A stretch of 64,000 nucleotides of DNA from Gammaproteobacteria bacterium (GCA_029880855.1 JAOUNS010000003.1:124001-188000); one strand, 5' to 3'; numbered from the stretch's first letter, positions 17,157-28,160 are shown. Numbers and translations: made by a program. The notes: a model not told the origin generated them from the letters alone.

Positions 17157-19706
17157 ATGGCCAAAGTCATAGAAAAGTCCGCCCACACCCCCATGATGCA
17201 GCAGTATCTGGGCATCAAGTCCCGGTATCCCGATATACTGCTGTTTTATCGTATGGGCGATTTCTACGAATTGTTTTACGAGGATGCCCGCAAGGCGGCC
17301 GGTTTGCTGGATATTACCCTGACAGCACGGGGTTCATCAGCGGGGCAACCTATTCCCATGGCGGGTGTTCCCTATCATGCTGTTGACGGCTATCTGGCCA
17401 AGCTGGTCCGGCTGGGCGAGTCGGTGGCCATCTGCGAACAGATCGGTGATCCGGCTGCCTGCAAAGGTCCGGTGGAACGCAAGGTGGTGCGTATTGTGAC
17501 ACCGGGCACCATCACCGAAGAGGCCCTGCTGGAGGCCCGCCAGGAAAACCTGATCGCCGCTGTGCACAGCCATAAAGGACAGTTCGGTCTGGCCATGCTG
17601 GAGTTGGCCGGCGGTCGCTTCAGCCTGATGCAGATCGACAGCATCACCAGTCTGCATGATGAACTGGCCCGCCTCAAACCCGCCGAGTTGCTCCACTCGG
17701 ACAAACTGGCCTTCAATGATCTCCATGAATTCACCCTGAGTCCCAAGACACTGCCGGATTGGCAATTTGAATACAGCTTTGCCGAACAAAAACTCTGCGA
17801 CCAGTTGCGGGTACAAAATCTGGCCGGCTTTGGTTGCGATGGTGCACCGGTCGGTGTGATCGCGGCCGGCGCCCTGCTGGCCTATGTACAGGACACCCAG
17901 CAATCGGCCCTGCCCCACCTGCACAGTCTGCATGTAGAGAGTCATGACGATGCCATCATCCTCGACCCGGTGACACGTCGTAATCTTGAACTGGAAGACA
18001 GCCTGTCCGGCAACCCGACCCACAGCCTGTTTGGTGTACTGGATCGGTGCGCCACCAGCATGGGCAGTCGCATGTTACGCCGCTGGATCAAACGGCCATT
18101 GCGGGATCGTGTGGTCTTGCAGGAACGCACCGGGGCCATCACCACCCTGCTCACCAAACTGGATGGCTCAGCTGTGCAGGAGACCCTGCGCGGCATCGGC
18201 GACATGGAGCGTATTCTGACCCGTATCGCCCTGAAGTCAACCCGGCCCCGCGATCTGGCCCAGTTGCGTACCGCCCTGGGACGATTGCCGCAGATTCAAC
18301 AACACCTGCCGGCCGGCAAGCAGGGACGGATTACCTACCTGGCGAAACAGATCGGCAGCTATCCTGAACTCTATGATCTGTTGCAGCGGGCTGTCGTGGA
18401 ATCACCGCCGCTGTTGATCCGTGATGGTGGTGTTATCGCAGAAAAATACGACAAGGAGCTGGACAAGCTGCGGCGCCTGCAGGAATCGGCCGGGGACATT
18501 CTCGCCGAGATGGAACAGCGGGAGCGCAAAGAGACCGGCATCGCCACCCTCAAGGTGGGCTTCAACAAGGTTCACGGTTTTTATATCGAGGTCACCCGCG
18601 CCCAGGCCGACAAGACCCCGCAACACTATCAGCGCCGCCAAACCCTGAAGGGCGCGGAACGCTACATCACGCCTGAATTGAAAGAGCTGGAAGACAAGGT
18701 CCTGAGTGCCGGAGAGCGGGCTCTGGCGCGGGAAAAATTGCTCTATGACGAATTACTGGAGAAACTCAACAAGTATCTGGTATTGCTGCAACTGACCGCT
18801 GTCGGGCTGGCCGAGCTGGATACCCTGGCCAATCTGGCCGAGCGGGCCCGGAGTCTGGACCTGCACCCCGCCCAACTGGAACACCGTCCCGGGGTTCGCA
18901 TCACCGCCGGTCGCCATCCCGTGATTGAATATAACCAGACCGAACCCTTTACCCCCAATGATCTGTTGCTCGATGAACAGCGTCGCATGTTGATGATAAC
19001 GGGGCCGAATATGGGCGGTAAATCCACCTATATGCGGCAAACTGCGCTGATTATCCTCATGGCCCACATCGGCAGTTATGTCCCCGCCAAGTCAGCAAGT
19101 ATCGGTCCCATTGATCGTATTTTCACCCGAATCGGCGCCTCTGACGATCTGGCCGGCGGCCGCTCCACCTTCATGGTGGAAATGACGGAAACGGCCAACA
19201 TCCTGCATAACGCCACTGCGCAAAGCCTGGTGTTGATGGATGAGATCGGTCGCGGCACCAGTACCTTTGACGGACTGGCCCTGGCCTGGGCCGCCGCCCG
19301 GCATCTGGCCAATGAACTAAATGCCTTCACCCTGTTTGCCACCCACTACTTTGAAATGACACGCCTGCCGGAATTGTGCAACAACGTGGTCAACATTCAT
19401 CTGGATGCCGGCGAACATGATAATCACATTGTCTTCCTGCACAGTGTGAAAGAAGGACCGGCCGGCCGCAGCTACGGCCTGCAGGTGGCCGCATTGGCCG
19501 GTGTGCCGCAAACCGTGATCCGCAGTGCCGCCGACAAGCTGCGTGAACTGGAGCAGGATCAACCGCCGACAAACCGGACAACAACACCGGCAATGTATAC
19601 CGAACCTGCCCCCGATCCGATACGGCAGGCACTGGCGCAACTGGAACCCGACAGCATGTCACCGAAACAGGCGCTGGAGGCACTCTACAAACTCAAGGAG
19701 TTGTAA
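17157..19706 (+). CDS. mutS: DNA mismatch repair protein MutS
   Basis: 849 residues. Recognises mismatches and starts methyl-directed repair with MutL. Mismatch-binding FYELFYEDA near residue 38, the clamp/lever core in the middle, and the ATPase domain with Walker [28 protein letters not shown] and [13 protein letters not shown] are all present. The C-terminal tetramerisation-type tail ends [15 protein letters not shown]. Normal length. Followed by fdxA 84 nt downstream, as in many gammaproteobacteria. Confidence 0.99.
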   Translation: MAKVIEKSAHTPMMQQYLGIKSRYPDILLFYRMGDFYELFYEDARKAAGLLDITLTARGSSAGQPIPMAGVPYHAVDGYLAKLVRLGESVAICEQIGDPAACKGPVERKVVRIVTPGTITEEALLEARQENLIAAVHSHKGQFGLAMLELAGGRFSLMQIDSITSLHDELARLKPAELLHSDKLAFNDLHEFTLSPKTLPDWQFEYSFAEQKLCDQLRVQNLAGFGCDGAPVGVIAAGALLAYVQDTQQSALPHLHSLHVESHDDAIILDPVTRRNLELEDSLSGNPTHSLFGVLDRCATSMGSRMLRRWIKRPLRDRVVLQERTGAITTLLTKLDGSAVQETLRGIGDMERILTRIALKSTRPRDLAQLRTALGRLPQIQQHLPAGKQGRITYLAKQIGSYPELYDLLQRAVVESPPLLIRDGGVIAEKYDKELDKLRRLQESAGDILAEMEQRERKETGIATLKVGFNKVHGFYIEVTRAQADKTPQHYQRRQTLKGAERYITPELKELEDKVLSAGERALAREKLLYDELLEKLNKYLVLLQLTAVGLAELDTLANLAERARSLDLHPAQLEHRPGVRITAGRHPVIEYNQTEPFTPNDLLLDEQRRMLMITGPNMGGKSTYMRQTALIILMAHIGSYVPAKSASIGPIDRIFTRIGASDDLAGGRSTFMVEMTETANILHNATAQSLVLMDEIGRGTSTFDGLALAWAAARHLANELNAFTLFATHYFEMTRLPELCNNVVNIHLDAGEHDNHIVFLHSVKEGPAGRSYGLQVAALAGVPQTVIRSAADKLRELEQDQPPTNRTTTPAMYTEPAPDPIRQALAQLEPDSMSPKQALEALYKLKEL

Positions 19707-19790
19707 GAGAAACTACCCAGGCCGGACATTTACCTTTACCATATACCATCTAATAACACTGATAACCTGATTGACGCCAAGGAGTAATCA

Positions 19791-20114
19791 ATGACCTATG
19801 TCGTGACTGATAACTGCATCAAGTGTAAATACACTGATTGTGTCGAAGTCTGCCCGGTTGACTGTTTTCATGAAGGCCCCAACTTCCTGGTCATTGATCC
19901 CGATGAATGTATTGACTGCACCCTGTGTGAACCGGAATGCCCCGCCGAGGCGATCTTTGCCGAAGATGACGTGCCGGCCGGCATGGAAGGCTTCCTGGAA
20001 CTGAACGCAGAACTCTCCCGTGAGTGGCCGGTGATCACCGAGCAAAAAGCCCCCCTGGCCGATGCCGAGGAATGGGATGGGGTGAAAGACAAATTGCAGC
20101 ACCTGGAACGCTGA
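19791..20114 (+). CDS. fdxA: Ferredoxin FdxA (7Fe/8Fe type)
   Basis: 107 residues of the Azotobacter FdI type. Cysteine motifs: [17 protein letters not shown] for the first cluster and [12 protein letters not shown] for the second. The 3Fe-4S/4Fe-4S pattern and the C-terminal extension after residue 60 are family-typical. A strong ribosome site AAGGAG lies 7 nt before the ATG. Small electron carrier; partner unknown, but linkage to mutS is common in this class. Confidence 0.96.
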   Translation: MTYVVTDNCIKCKYTDCVEVCPVDCFHEGPNFLVIDPDECIDCTLCEPECPAEAIFAEDDVPAGMEGFLELNAELSREWPVITEQKAPLADAEEWDGVKDKLQHLER

Positions 20115-20148
20115 TCGCCAAACCAGTGCACACCATGTCCGCCCTGTC

Positions 20149-23064
20149 ATGGCAAACCCATTGAACCAGGCGGCATTGCATCCCGCCATCACCCTGATCC
20201 CCCCCGGCGGGGACCCGTTACGGGTTCTGGCCGGGCGCATCATTTATGAACATGCTGATCGCCTGCCGGATTTGGACGGCATTACCATCCTGTTACCGAC
20301 CCGCGCCATTGCTGCCGATTTGCGCCGCTGTCTGCTGGAACAGGCAACCACCCTGGGTCATCACGCCTTGCTCGGGCCGCAGATCACCACACTGGTTGAT
20401 TGGTGCAGTGAGTTCATACCGGTCGATCAACCTGTACATGACCAGAACAGCAAAGCCTTGCTGCTCATTGAAGCCCTGCAGGAACACCCGGATCTGTTAC
20501 AAGGGGCCGGTCCCTGGAGCATTGCCGACAGCCTGCTCCAGCTGTTCGATGAGCTGACCCTGCACCAGATTGATTTGCCCGTTGATCTTGCTGACTTCGT
20601 CGAGCAACTGGCCCGTCTCTATCAACTGGGTGACACCCGTCTCGCCCCTTTCAGTCACGAAGCGAAGCTGGTCTACACCCTCTGGCAGGCCTGGCATCAA
20701 CAATTGGCAGCCAGTGGTCAACGGGATGACACCACCGCCTACCTGCTGGCATTGAGTCAAAGCCTGCTACAGCCACGCCCGGCACACAGTCTCTATCTGG
20801 CCGGCTTTGAGGAACTTGCCCCTGCCGAAGTGAGCTGGATAAGGAACCTGTTGCAATCAGGTCAGGCCGCACTGGTGTTACACGGCCTGCCCGACCAGTA
20901 CACCGCCCTGTGTGACAGTCTGGGCGAAAGTGCGATAACCGTTGAAACACCAGAAACTGATCTCAATCGTTGTCTGGCGCAGATCTTTGCCGTCAACGAT
21001 CTGCCGTTGGCGGAACGCGCAGCAGCGGCCGCCGTTGCCTGTCCGACCAGCCCCCTGACCACACCGATCAACATCTATACCGCCCGACATAACGAGGATG
21101 AGGCCAATGCCATTGATATCCAGGTCCGCGACTGGTTGCTGGCGGGACATCGCAACATCGGCATCGTGACCGAAAATCGCCGGCTGGCGCGCCGGGTCCG
21201 CGCCCTGCTGGAGCGGGCCAATGTCACCCTGCAGGATGCCTCCGGCTGGGCCCTCTCCACCACCAGCGCCGCCGCCGCCCTGGAGGCCTGGCTGCAATGC
21301 GTGGAGGAAGATTTCGCCTGGATGCCGTTTCTTGATCTGCTGAAATCACCCTTCATCTTTCACGATATTGAGCAGAATGTGCTGGAAAACATCACCTATC
21401 GACTGGAGCAGGATATTATCAAAGGCGAACAGACCGCCCGCAGCCTGGCCCGATATCGGCAACGTTTTATCGCCCGGCAGACGCGTCTGCCTGACTGGAT
21501 GCCCGATCTGCAGGAGACCGTCCTGCCCCTGCTGGATCGGTTTGAGGCGGCCGCCGCCCCGCTGTTGGTCCTGTTACACAAACGCCGCTTCACGCCCCAC
21601 GACTTTCTCACCGCCCTGCACACCGGGCTCGACCTGCTACAGACCACCCCGCGTCTGGAGGCGGATGCCGCCGGAATGAAGTTGTTGCAGTTACTGGAGC
21701 AGATGCAAAACAGTGCCGGTCACAGTGAACTCCAATTCGACTGGAATGGGGCGCGCAGTTGGCTGGGTCGCCAACTGGAACAAACCCACTTCAAGGCGGT
21801 TACCGGCAGCAGTCCGGTACAACTGATGGGACTGGGCCAAAGCCGTCTGCAACGCTTCGATGCCCTGATCATCGCCGGAGCGGAACAGGAATACCTGCCG
21901 GGCACCGGTGCGGTCTCCCCCTTCTTTAACAGCAATGTGCGCCGGGAATTGGGCCTGCCCACCCGGGATCAACAACAGCAGCAACGCTTCCATGCCTTCC
22001 GCCGTTTGCTGGAAGCGGCTCCCCGATTGCTTATCACCCTGCGCCGGGAACAGGACGGGGAACCGGTCAACCCCAGCCCCTGGGTGGCGCAATTGCAATC
22101 CTTTCAGCAACTGGCCTGGGGCAAGCCCCTCACCGCCGAACGCTTGCAGTTGCTGGCGGATGATCCCGCCGCCCGGGTCTTGCGCAGTGACAGCACTGCA
22201 TTACCGCAAGCGACACCGCAACCGTCGCCATCTGTACCGGGACCACAACTCCCTGCCACCATCACGGCAAGCGCCTATCAGGAATTGCTGAACTGTCCCT
22301 ATCAATTCTTCGCCCGTCGTTGTCTGGAACTGGCCGCCACGGAAGCGATCCGTGAGGCCCTGTCCAAGGCCGAATACGGCCAACTCGTACACCGTTGCCT
22401 GCAAGCCTTTCATACCGGCATCAATAAATTACCCGGACCGTTTAAGGGAACGGTAAAGGAATCCAATAAACAGGAGGCCCGGCAATTACTGGAAGAGATC
22501 AGCCGTATCATCTTCAGTCGTGACGTGGCGGAGAACTTCGCCCATCGCGGCTGGTGGTACCTGTGGCAATCGATCATCCCCGGCTACATCGACTGGCAAT
22601 GCAAACGCAACCAGGAGTGGCAGGTCAGCGCCACCGAACAGGACTTCAACGCCGAACCTGATCCCCTCTACAAGATCAAAGGGCGTATCGATCGTATCGA
22701 CCAACAACAAACCGGCAGCGCCATCCTCGACTACAAAACCGGCCGGATAGCACGGGAAGATGATGTCAAAAACGGTGAAGCGGTACAGCTCCCCTTCTAT
22801 GCCCTGCTGGCCCGTGCGACACACCCCAACCTGCAACGCATCGAATACCTGAAACTGGATAAACCGGACCAGGTCCGCTCCGTCGCCGTACTGGAAGCAG
22901 AAGAACTCGACCAACTCACTGCCCTCACCGAACAACGCCTCACCCGCATCATGCAACAACTCCACAACGGCCGGGGCCTCCCCGCCTGGCCCGATCCGGA
23001 CAGTTGTGAATACTGTGACATGCAGACCCTGTGCAGAAGACAGGTGTGGGAAGGAGTGCAATAA
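20149..23064 (+). CDS. AddB-like helicase/nuclease subunit (PD-(D/E)XK, Fe-S)
   Basis: 971 residues resembling the proteobacterial 'probable DNA repair protein' branch of AddB. The N-terminus has helicase-like folds without a clear Walker A. The C-terminal ~270 residues carry a RecB-type nuclease: GRIDRIDQQQ, then LDYKTGRIARED, with the AddB iron-sulfur cysteines (CPYQFFARRC around residue 722, and CEYCDMQTLC near the end). With the AddA-like gene at 30019 it should form the double-strand-break end-resection enzyme. Elsewhere the two genes are usually adjacent; here ~7 kb separates them. It starts 34 nt after fdxA. Ribosome site weak. Confidence 0.88.
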   Translation: MANPLNQAALHPAITLIPPGGDPLRVLAGRIIYEHADRLPDLDGITILLPTRAIAADLRRCLLEQATTLGHHALLGPQITTLVDWCSEFIPVDQPVHDQNSKALLLIEALQEHPDLLQGAGPWSIADSLLQLFDELTLHQIDLPVDLADFVEQLARLYQLGDTRLAPFSHEAKLVYTLWQAWHQQLAASGQRDDTTAYLLALSQSLLQPRPAHSLYLAGFEELAPAEVSWIRNLLQSGQAALVLHGLPDQYTALCDSLGESAITVETPETDLNRCLAQIFAVNDLPLAERAAAAAVACPTSPLTTPINIYTARHNEDEANAIDIQVRDWLLAGHRNIGIVTENRRLARRVRALLERANVTLQDASGWALSTTSAAAALEAWLQCVEEDFAWMPFLDLLKSPFIFHDIEQNVLENITYRLEQDIIKGEQTARSLARYRQRFIARQTRLPDWMPDLQETVLPLLDRFEAAAAPLLVLLHKRRFTPHDFLTALHTGLDLLQTTPRLEADAAGMKLLQLLEQMQNSAGHSELQFDWNGARSWLGRQLEQTHFKAVTGSSPVQLMGLGQSRLQRFDALIIAGAEQEYLPGTGAVSPFFNSNVRRELGLPTRDQQQQQRFHAFRRLLEAAPRLLITLRREQDGEPVNPSPWVAQLQSFQQLAWGKPLTAERLQLLADDPAARVLRSDSTALPQATPQPSPSVPGPQLPATITASAYQELLNCPYQFFARRCLELAATEAIREALSKAEYGQLVHRCLQAFHTGINKLPGPFKGTVKESNKQEARQLLEEISRIIFSRDVAENFAHRGWWYLWQSIIPGYIDWQCKRNQEWQVSATEQDFNAEPDPLYKIKGRIDRIDQQQTGSAILDYKTGRIAREDDVKNGEAVQLPFYALLARATHPNLQRIEYLKLDKPDQVRSVAVLEAEELDQLTALTEQRLTRIMQQLHNGRGLPAWPDPDSCEYCDMQTLCRRQVWEGVQ

Positions 23065-23221
23065 ACACCACACAGGTTGATAGCGCAAAGACACCAACGG
23101 CGTCCGGGAGATTTGTTCTATCAGCCGCCGGCTCTATTTTGCTATGTCGCCAACCGGGTTCATAGCACGTTAAAACACTTGCTGAGTTCAATACTATTCC
23201 ATACTCTTCGTTGAGGGGGAT

Positions 23222-26161
23222 ATGTTGATGGACAAACAAAAGAAAACCGATAACGGGGAAAAACCCTCTCCATATTCAAACTCGGCACCCTGGCAACATC
23301 TGCTGGAGGTAAACACCGGAACCATTCCCGACGGAGCAACTCCCAACCTGTTACTTTCTCCCCAACTTGCACTGCTGGACTACCAGACGCGAGATGAAGA
23401 CCCATCATTTGAGGCTTGGCTGGAAGAAGAACATACCGACCCGGTACGGATCAGTGTAATTACCGCCCCCGAGGGCAGTGGCAAAACCCGCTGGTTGCTG
23501 GCGCAGTGTGAACGTCGCAACAACCAATGGTGCGCCGGTTTCCTGCGCAATGAAACAGGCCTGTCACCACTGACTGTCTATCAATCCCTGTTAAGCTATG
23601 CCCCACGGGTTCTCCTTGTCATGGATAGTGCCGAAGACCGCACGGAACAACTTGTTCATTTACTCGAGGCGGCGGAACAGACCGTTCAGCAAGGCGCCAG
23701 ACATTTGCGCTTTGTTTTATTGACTCAGAATCTCACCGAACTGTGGTGGAAACGTCTGCGGCCGCAGCTGAGCGATTATGCCGGGACATGGACAGACAAT
23801 GAGGCCCGAAAAATAAATTATATCTCGCTTGCACCATTGCCCCGAGATATTTCCAAACGTGGAGAGATATTTCATCAGGCAGTGGCTGCCTTTCGCCCCT
23901 ATATCGAAACACCAGCCACAGAATTCGACACACCGAATCTAAGTCATACAGATTATGACAGGCCGTTATATATACAATTGGCAGCATTAAACCTGTTGCG
24001 TGGCGGCAAACGCAGCCTGGATGAGTCAGGCCTGCTGCATGATGCCCTGACCTTCGAGGTTGAAAACTGGCAACAAGCCGGGTTTACCCAGGCAGCAATC
24101 ATGCCGGTACTGGCAGTCATAACACTGTGGGGCGGTCTGGCCGGTGACAAACTCCATTCCCTGATAGCACAATGGCCAAAGGACGATGTGATCAGCCTCC
24201 TTGACACCGACCAACTGACTACATACCTGCAACGGCGCTATCCCACCGATGATGAGTCCGGCTCAACCAATACCGGCATAATCAGCGATCTCAAACCGAA
24301 CTGTCTGGGCGAAGCTCTGGTCCTTCAGACCCTGAAACACTACGATGCAAACGCGGTGATTCGAATAGCGTTCGGACCCGGTGCGAATGACGTGCAACGT
24401 AAACAGGCATTGAATGTCCTCGCCCGCACGCCCTGTCAAGAGCTGGAACATCTCAACGTTCTGAAAGCAACACTCATCGATCAGTTGTATCAGCTCGACA
24501 ACCTGGAGTTTGCAATAAAACTCATGACCCTGCATCCGATACAATCTGATTCGATGACCGAACTCAATGAAGCGGCGACAAGGATGGTGCTGATTAATCT
24601 TGAGCAGAATAAACAGGATAGTCAGGATTTTCTGTCACATCTGGTTGATGTATACATCCACCATGGCGTTACCCTCAATCACATCGGTCAAACAGAGGCT
24701 GCGATTGAAAAGCTCTATCAGGCCGATATACTGCTTCGTTCCCTCTCTGCACAACAACCCGATGTCTTCATTCGTCATCTGGCCCACAACCTCAACAATC
24801 TGGCAACTATGCTCTATGTGCACGGTCAATCCGAAGCTGCGCTTGAACCGGCCGGGGAAAGCCTGGAACTCTATCGCCAGTTGGCCGAACAGCGACCTGC
24901 GGAATTTATCCCAACCCTGGCCAATAGTCTTTCCAACCTGTCCTATCGCCTGTATTTGCTCAACCGAAATGAGGCCGCCATCGAACCATCGCTTGAAGCT
25001 GTGACACTTTACCGTCAACTTATCGAAGAACAACCCGATGCATACAGGCATGATCTGGGCATGTCACTTGACTTGCTGAGTAAATGCCAGACAAGTCTCG
25101 GACAACATGAGAGTGCACTCGAAACAGCCTTCGAGGTCGTGACACTATATCGCCAACTCGCCGCAGAACAACCCGACACCTTCATGCCCAGCCTGTCATC
25201 CCATCTCAGTAACCTGTCGGTGCTTCTTTCTGACCTTGGCCTGCACGAGGCGGCCCTTGCTCCCGCCAACGAAGCGGTAGAGATTGCGAAACAAGCGGTC
25301 ATGCAAGGTATAGACTGTAGCTCGCATCTGTCCCGCAATCTCAACATTCTGTCCAATCTGCTGTTAACGCTGGGGCACGATGAAACCGCTGTTGATATCT
25401 CACTGGAGGCTGTATCACTGCATCAACAACTCGCCGAAGAAGAACCTGATATTTACCTGCCAGGACTGTCTTACAGCCTCGAGAGGCTGGGAAGTTCACT
25501 TGCCAACACCGATCAGCTCGAACCCGCTGTCATGTTTTACCGCAAAATGGTGGATATCCGTCGTGATTTGGCCGCAGAACGACCCGTGGAATTCACCCCG
25601 GATCTGGCAAGTGGTCTTGCCTATTTGGGCCTCGGTCTTTCCGAGATCGGCCAAGACGAGGACGCTCTCGAAGCCTTCAATGAAGCCGGCGTACTCTTTC
25701 TCCGGCTTGCAACCCAATCGCCGGAGACCTACACATCCGATCTGGCAGGGAACAACATCAATCTGGCAAATAATCTTGCCAAACTCGGCCAACATGAGGC
25801 AGCCCTCAATGCCGCCCGTGAAGCCGTATCGCTTTTCCGGCATCTTGCAGAGAAACAACCCGATATTTATCTGGCACGGTTGGCATTATCGCTGGGCGCA
25901 CTGGGTGATACATACCGACAACAAAGTAATACGATAGAAGCCAATACCAGTATTGCAGAAGGCTTGTCCATACTCACGCCCCTGTTCCTGCGTTTTCCGC
26001 AAAAATATGCCCAACTCATCGAACAACTTTACACTGAGTATATGGAAACTTGCGAATTGACAGGACGTACGCCGGATACAGCACTACTGACACCCGTTGT
26101 TGAGGTGTTTGGACAATTAAATGCTGAAGCAATTCTGGATTGGGATGACCAAAACAGTTAA
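23222..26161 (+). CDS. P-loop NTPase with long TPR-like repeat array (STAND-like)
   Basis: 979 residues. Walker A APEGSGKT at residues 82-89 and a Walker B-like RVLLVMD at ~129-135, followed by an NTPase-like region to about 430. From ~450 to ~930 there are roughly ten repeats of ~45 residues with the pattern 'YRQLAEQRP...LANSLSNLSYRLYLLNRNEAAIEPSLEAV', the TPR type seen in NB-ARC/STAND proteins. No signal peptide, membrane segment or obvious effector domain at either end. GAGGGGG precedes the start; a second ATG two codons on is equally likely. Known relatives act as signal-sensing switches, some in phage defence; here that is a hypothesis. The gene interrupts an addB-addA neighbourhood. Confidence 0.8.
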   Translation: MLMDKQKKTDNGEKPSPYSNSAPWQHLLEVNTGTIPDGATPNLLLSPQLALLDYQTRDEDPSFEAWLEEEHTDPVRISVITAPEGSGKTRWLLAQCERRNNQWCAGFLRNETGLSPLTVYQSLLSYAPRVLLVMDSAEDRTEQLVHLLEAAEQTVQQGARHLRFVLLTQNLTELWWKRLRPQLSDYAGTWTDNEARKINYISLAPLPRDISKRGEIFHQAVAAFRPYIETPATEFDTPNLSHTDYDRPLYIQLAALNLLRGGKRSLDESGLLHDALTFEVENWQQAGFTQAAIMPVLAVITLWGGLAGDKLHSLIAQWPKDDVISLLDTDQLTTYLQRRYPTDDESGSTNTGIISDLKPNCLGEALVLQTLKHYDANAVIRIAFGPGANDVQRKQALNVLARTPCQELEHLNVLKATLIDQLYQLDNLEFAIKLMTLHPIQSDSMTELNEAATRMVLINLEQNKQDSQDFLSHLVDVYIHHGVTLNHIGQTEAAIEKLYQADILLRSLSAQQPDVFIRHLAHNLNNLATMLYVHGQSEAALEPAGESLELYRQLAEQRPAEFIPTLANSLSNLSYRLYLLNRNEAAIEPSLEAVTLYRQLIEEQPDAYRHDLGMSLDLLSKCQTSLGQHESALETAFEVVTLYRQLAAEQPDTFMPSLSSHLSNLSVLLSDLGLHEAALAPANEAVEIAKQAVMQGIDCSSHLSRNLNILSNLLLTLGHDETAVDISLEAVSLHQQLAEEEPDIYLPGLSYSLERLGSSLANTDQLEPAVMFYRKMVDIRRDLAAERPVEFTPDLASGLAYLGLGLSEIGQDEDALEAFNEAGVLFLRLATQSPETYTSDLAGNNINLANNLAKLGQHEAALNAAREAVSLFRHLAEKQPDIYLARLALSLGALGDTYRQQSNTIEANTSIAEGLSILTPLFLRFPQKYAQLIEQLYTEYMETCELTGRTPDTALLTPVVEVFGQLNAEAILDWDDQNS

Positions 26162-26334
26162 CGGAAAGGCTGCCTGATATCGGCCGTCTCAGCCACGAAG
26201 TGGTGCCCGAAACATGACCCTCACACTACTCTCATTGTAGATTGATAACGCAGAGATCGCAGAGTATTTATTTAGATCAGAAACATCCAAATTGCGTTCT
26301 TTGCATTATGTTCCTGTTGCTGAAAAGAACACCA

Positions 26335-27330
26335 TCAGCGCAACTTGGATTCAATATCCGCCAGCGTCTTGCGGTAGGTCTGCATGTGACGTGGCGTGCC
26401 GTGTTTGACGGCACGTTGGGCGTATTGTTTGGCCTGTTGATAGTTGCCCTGTTCCTGTAACAGGTGTGCAATGTTATTCAGGGCCGGGGCGTAGTCGGGC
26501 CATTGGCTTGTGATCTGTTTGAATTGTTTAAGTGAAGCGTTTTTATCGCCCAGAGCATAGTAGTTGTTGGCCAGTGCCATCTGCAGGTTGCGGTCATTGG
26601 GCCATTGTTTGATTGCGGTGCGATAGGCGGTGTTGGCGGGTTTAAGTTGTCCCTGTTTTTCCAGCGGGTGCACACTGCTGATGTAGTCATGTGCACTGGC
26701 GGTGACGGGCAATTGATCTGCAGGCAGCATGACCACTCCCCAGTATTTGGCGCGACGCCAGGTGCGTTCGAAAACCTTCATCGCGTCAACCTGGCGTTGT
26801 GTGGTGCCGGAGCGCAGGATGATTTTTTCCTGTTCCAGGTCGTAGCCGACGACCACTGCATAGTGCCAGACCGGTATCCAGTCCAGCCCCAGATTCAGCA
26901 ACACGAGGACCGGATGGCCGGCACGCAGTTCTTCCAGCAGACTGGTCACGTTTTTATCCAGCACATAGGGGACCAGACCGTATTGCCGGGCTGCAGCAAT
27001 CATCTCTATTTGCAGTGAACCTTGCCGTGCCGGGATATAGACCTTGTCCACCAGTTCATCGGGACTGATGTTGACCCCTTGTTGCTGCATCATGGCAGCC
27101 AGGGCCGCCGGGCCGCACTGGTATTTCTCTTGTGCAAAAAAGGGGACCTGCGTCAGTTCGACAGGTTTGCTGAATGCCGTTGGTCGCTGGGCCAGGATCG
27201 CCTCCGATTGCAGGGGTAACCCGCTACAGGCGTTGAGCAAAAAAAGGCACAGGAAAAACAACAGCCCGCCGGGAGAAATCCGGGCGGGCTTTGCAGTCAG
27301 CGATAAAAAAGATTGGGGTGTCGGGGTCAA
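26335..27330 (-). CDS. PA2778-type C39-like cysteine peptidase lipoprotein with TPRs
   Basis: 331 residues. Hydrophobic segment and lipobox LLNAC at residues 31-35 predict an outer- or inner-membrane lipoprotein. The peptidase domain has catalytic Cys72 in YQCGPAALAAM and His156 in WHYAVVVGY, the bacteriocin-processing C39 pattern. After ~residue 215 come two or three TPRs (LQMALANNYYALGDKNASLKQF, APALNNIAHLLQEQGNYQQA). Its ATG overlaps the stop of the PA2779-type gene (ATGA). The pair is conserved in Pseudomonas and other gammaproteobacteria; function unknown, probably envelope protein or peptide processing. Confidence 0.88.
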   Translation of the reverse strand: MTPTPQSFLSLTAKPARISPGGLLFFLCLFLLNACSGLPLQSEAILAQRPTAFSKPVELTQVPFFAQEKYQCGPAALAAMMQQQGVNISPDELVDKVYIPARQGSLQIEMIAAARQYGLVPYVLDKNVTSLLEELRAGHPVLVLLNLGLDWIPVWHYAVVVGYDLEQEKIILRSGTTQRQVDAMKVFERTWRRAKYWGVVMLPADQLPVTASAHDYISSVHPLEKQGQLKPANTAYRTAIKQWPNDRNLQMALANNYYALGDKNASLKQFKQITSQWPDYAPALNNIAHLLQEQGNYQQAKQYAQRAVKHGTPRHMQTYRKTLADIESKLR

Positions 27331-27713
27331 ATCTTGGGATAGACATTGGTCCAGCCGGCCAGATCTGTAAAGACCAGGATGATGAGAACCAGTAAAACTG
27401 TACCCAGAACATCACCACCGGCAGGCAGATCGTTAATCTGGCTGCTCAGTTGTGCAATTTCCTGATCGGTCATGGCGGCAACACGCTCCATGGCCTGTTC
27501 CGGCTGTACGCCTTGCATGGTCAGGGCCGCCTGTACATCCTGACGCTGCAGGGAGGCCATCAGGGCGGAACGATCCAGTTTGGCCTGGACTTCGGCCTGC
27601 AGTTCAGCGGTGGAGACCAGATCTGCATAAACAGCGGGCTGGATAGAGAAAAACAACATGAGTGCGGCACAGAATGCAGACAATCCGCGCATGGTTCTGA
27701 TTTTATTCATCAT
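27327..27713 (-). CDS. PA2779 family small membrane protein
   Basis: 128 residues starting MMNKIRTMRGLSAFCAALMLF; the longer frame to 27920 adds an unlikely N-terminus. Signal peptide to about residue 30, a helical middle with repeated Gln/Ala/Met (LQRQDVQAALTMQGVQPEQA), and a single C-terminal membrane segment (LGTVLLVLIILVFTDLAGW) ending NVYPKI. This layout matches the PA2779 family, always next to the C39-like PA2778 protein. The two are translationally coupled. It may be the substrate or anchor of the peptidase; this is inference. Confidence 0.87.
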   Translation of the reverse strand: MMNKIRTMRGLSAFCAALMLFFSIQPAVYADLVSTAELQAEVQAKLDRSALMASLQRQDVQAALTMQGVQPEQAMERVAAMTDQEIAQLSSQINDLPAGGDVLGTVLLVLIILVFTDLAGWTNVYPKI

Positions 27714-28160
27714 AATAATGGGACCCCGGGGGTGATAATGATGGTGACCATCTATGAATAGTCCAAAATCCATATCACTGTCAATGTCATATGCTGAATC
27801 TCGGTCCAAACCGGCTTTTAAAGCAAGACAGCTGCCGGCCCGCTCGTTCGAAAACAGCGCATTTACCCCCACCGTTTTCCCGCCCACAACAAAGATTGGT
27901 CTGTTCTTGTATAAGATCAATTACCGGATGCGTTGTTTGCCTTATACAGCTAAAATCCCCATGCAAAACGCGCAATATCCGAGTGTTTTGCTTGGTGATA
28001 TGGTTTAATTTTTTTAATTTGTTACATATAGTTAGCAAATGGCGGCATACTAATTTTTGGTATAAAGGCCTTACAAATGCTATATAATACCGAAGTCTGT
28101 TGTGGGGGGGAGAACATCCACGCGACCTCATCTGTTTAAATGTATTTTATGGAGCTGGAA
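27714..28160. promoter_or_regulatory. Divergent intergenic region with promoter for the FHA gene
   Basis: 447 nt between two divergent genes with no supported coding frame. A sigma70-like candidate for the plus strand is TTGGTA (28057-28062) and TATATAAT (28081-28088), 18-20 nt apart. It is followed by a run of seven G and then the FHA ribosome site. The stretch 28000-28090 is AT-rich. The minus-strand promoter for the PA2779 gene was not resolved. Confidence 0.4.

Noticed and set aside
27265-27295. GC-rich hairpin within the start of the C39-like peptidase gene
   Set aside because: Looks like a terminator on the plus strand, but it lies in coding sequence for the signal region and no plus-strand gene ends there.
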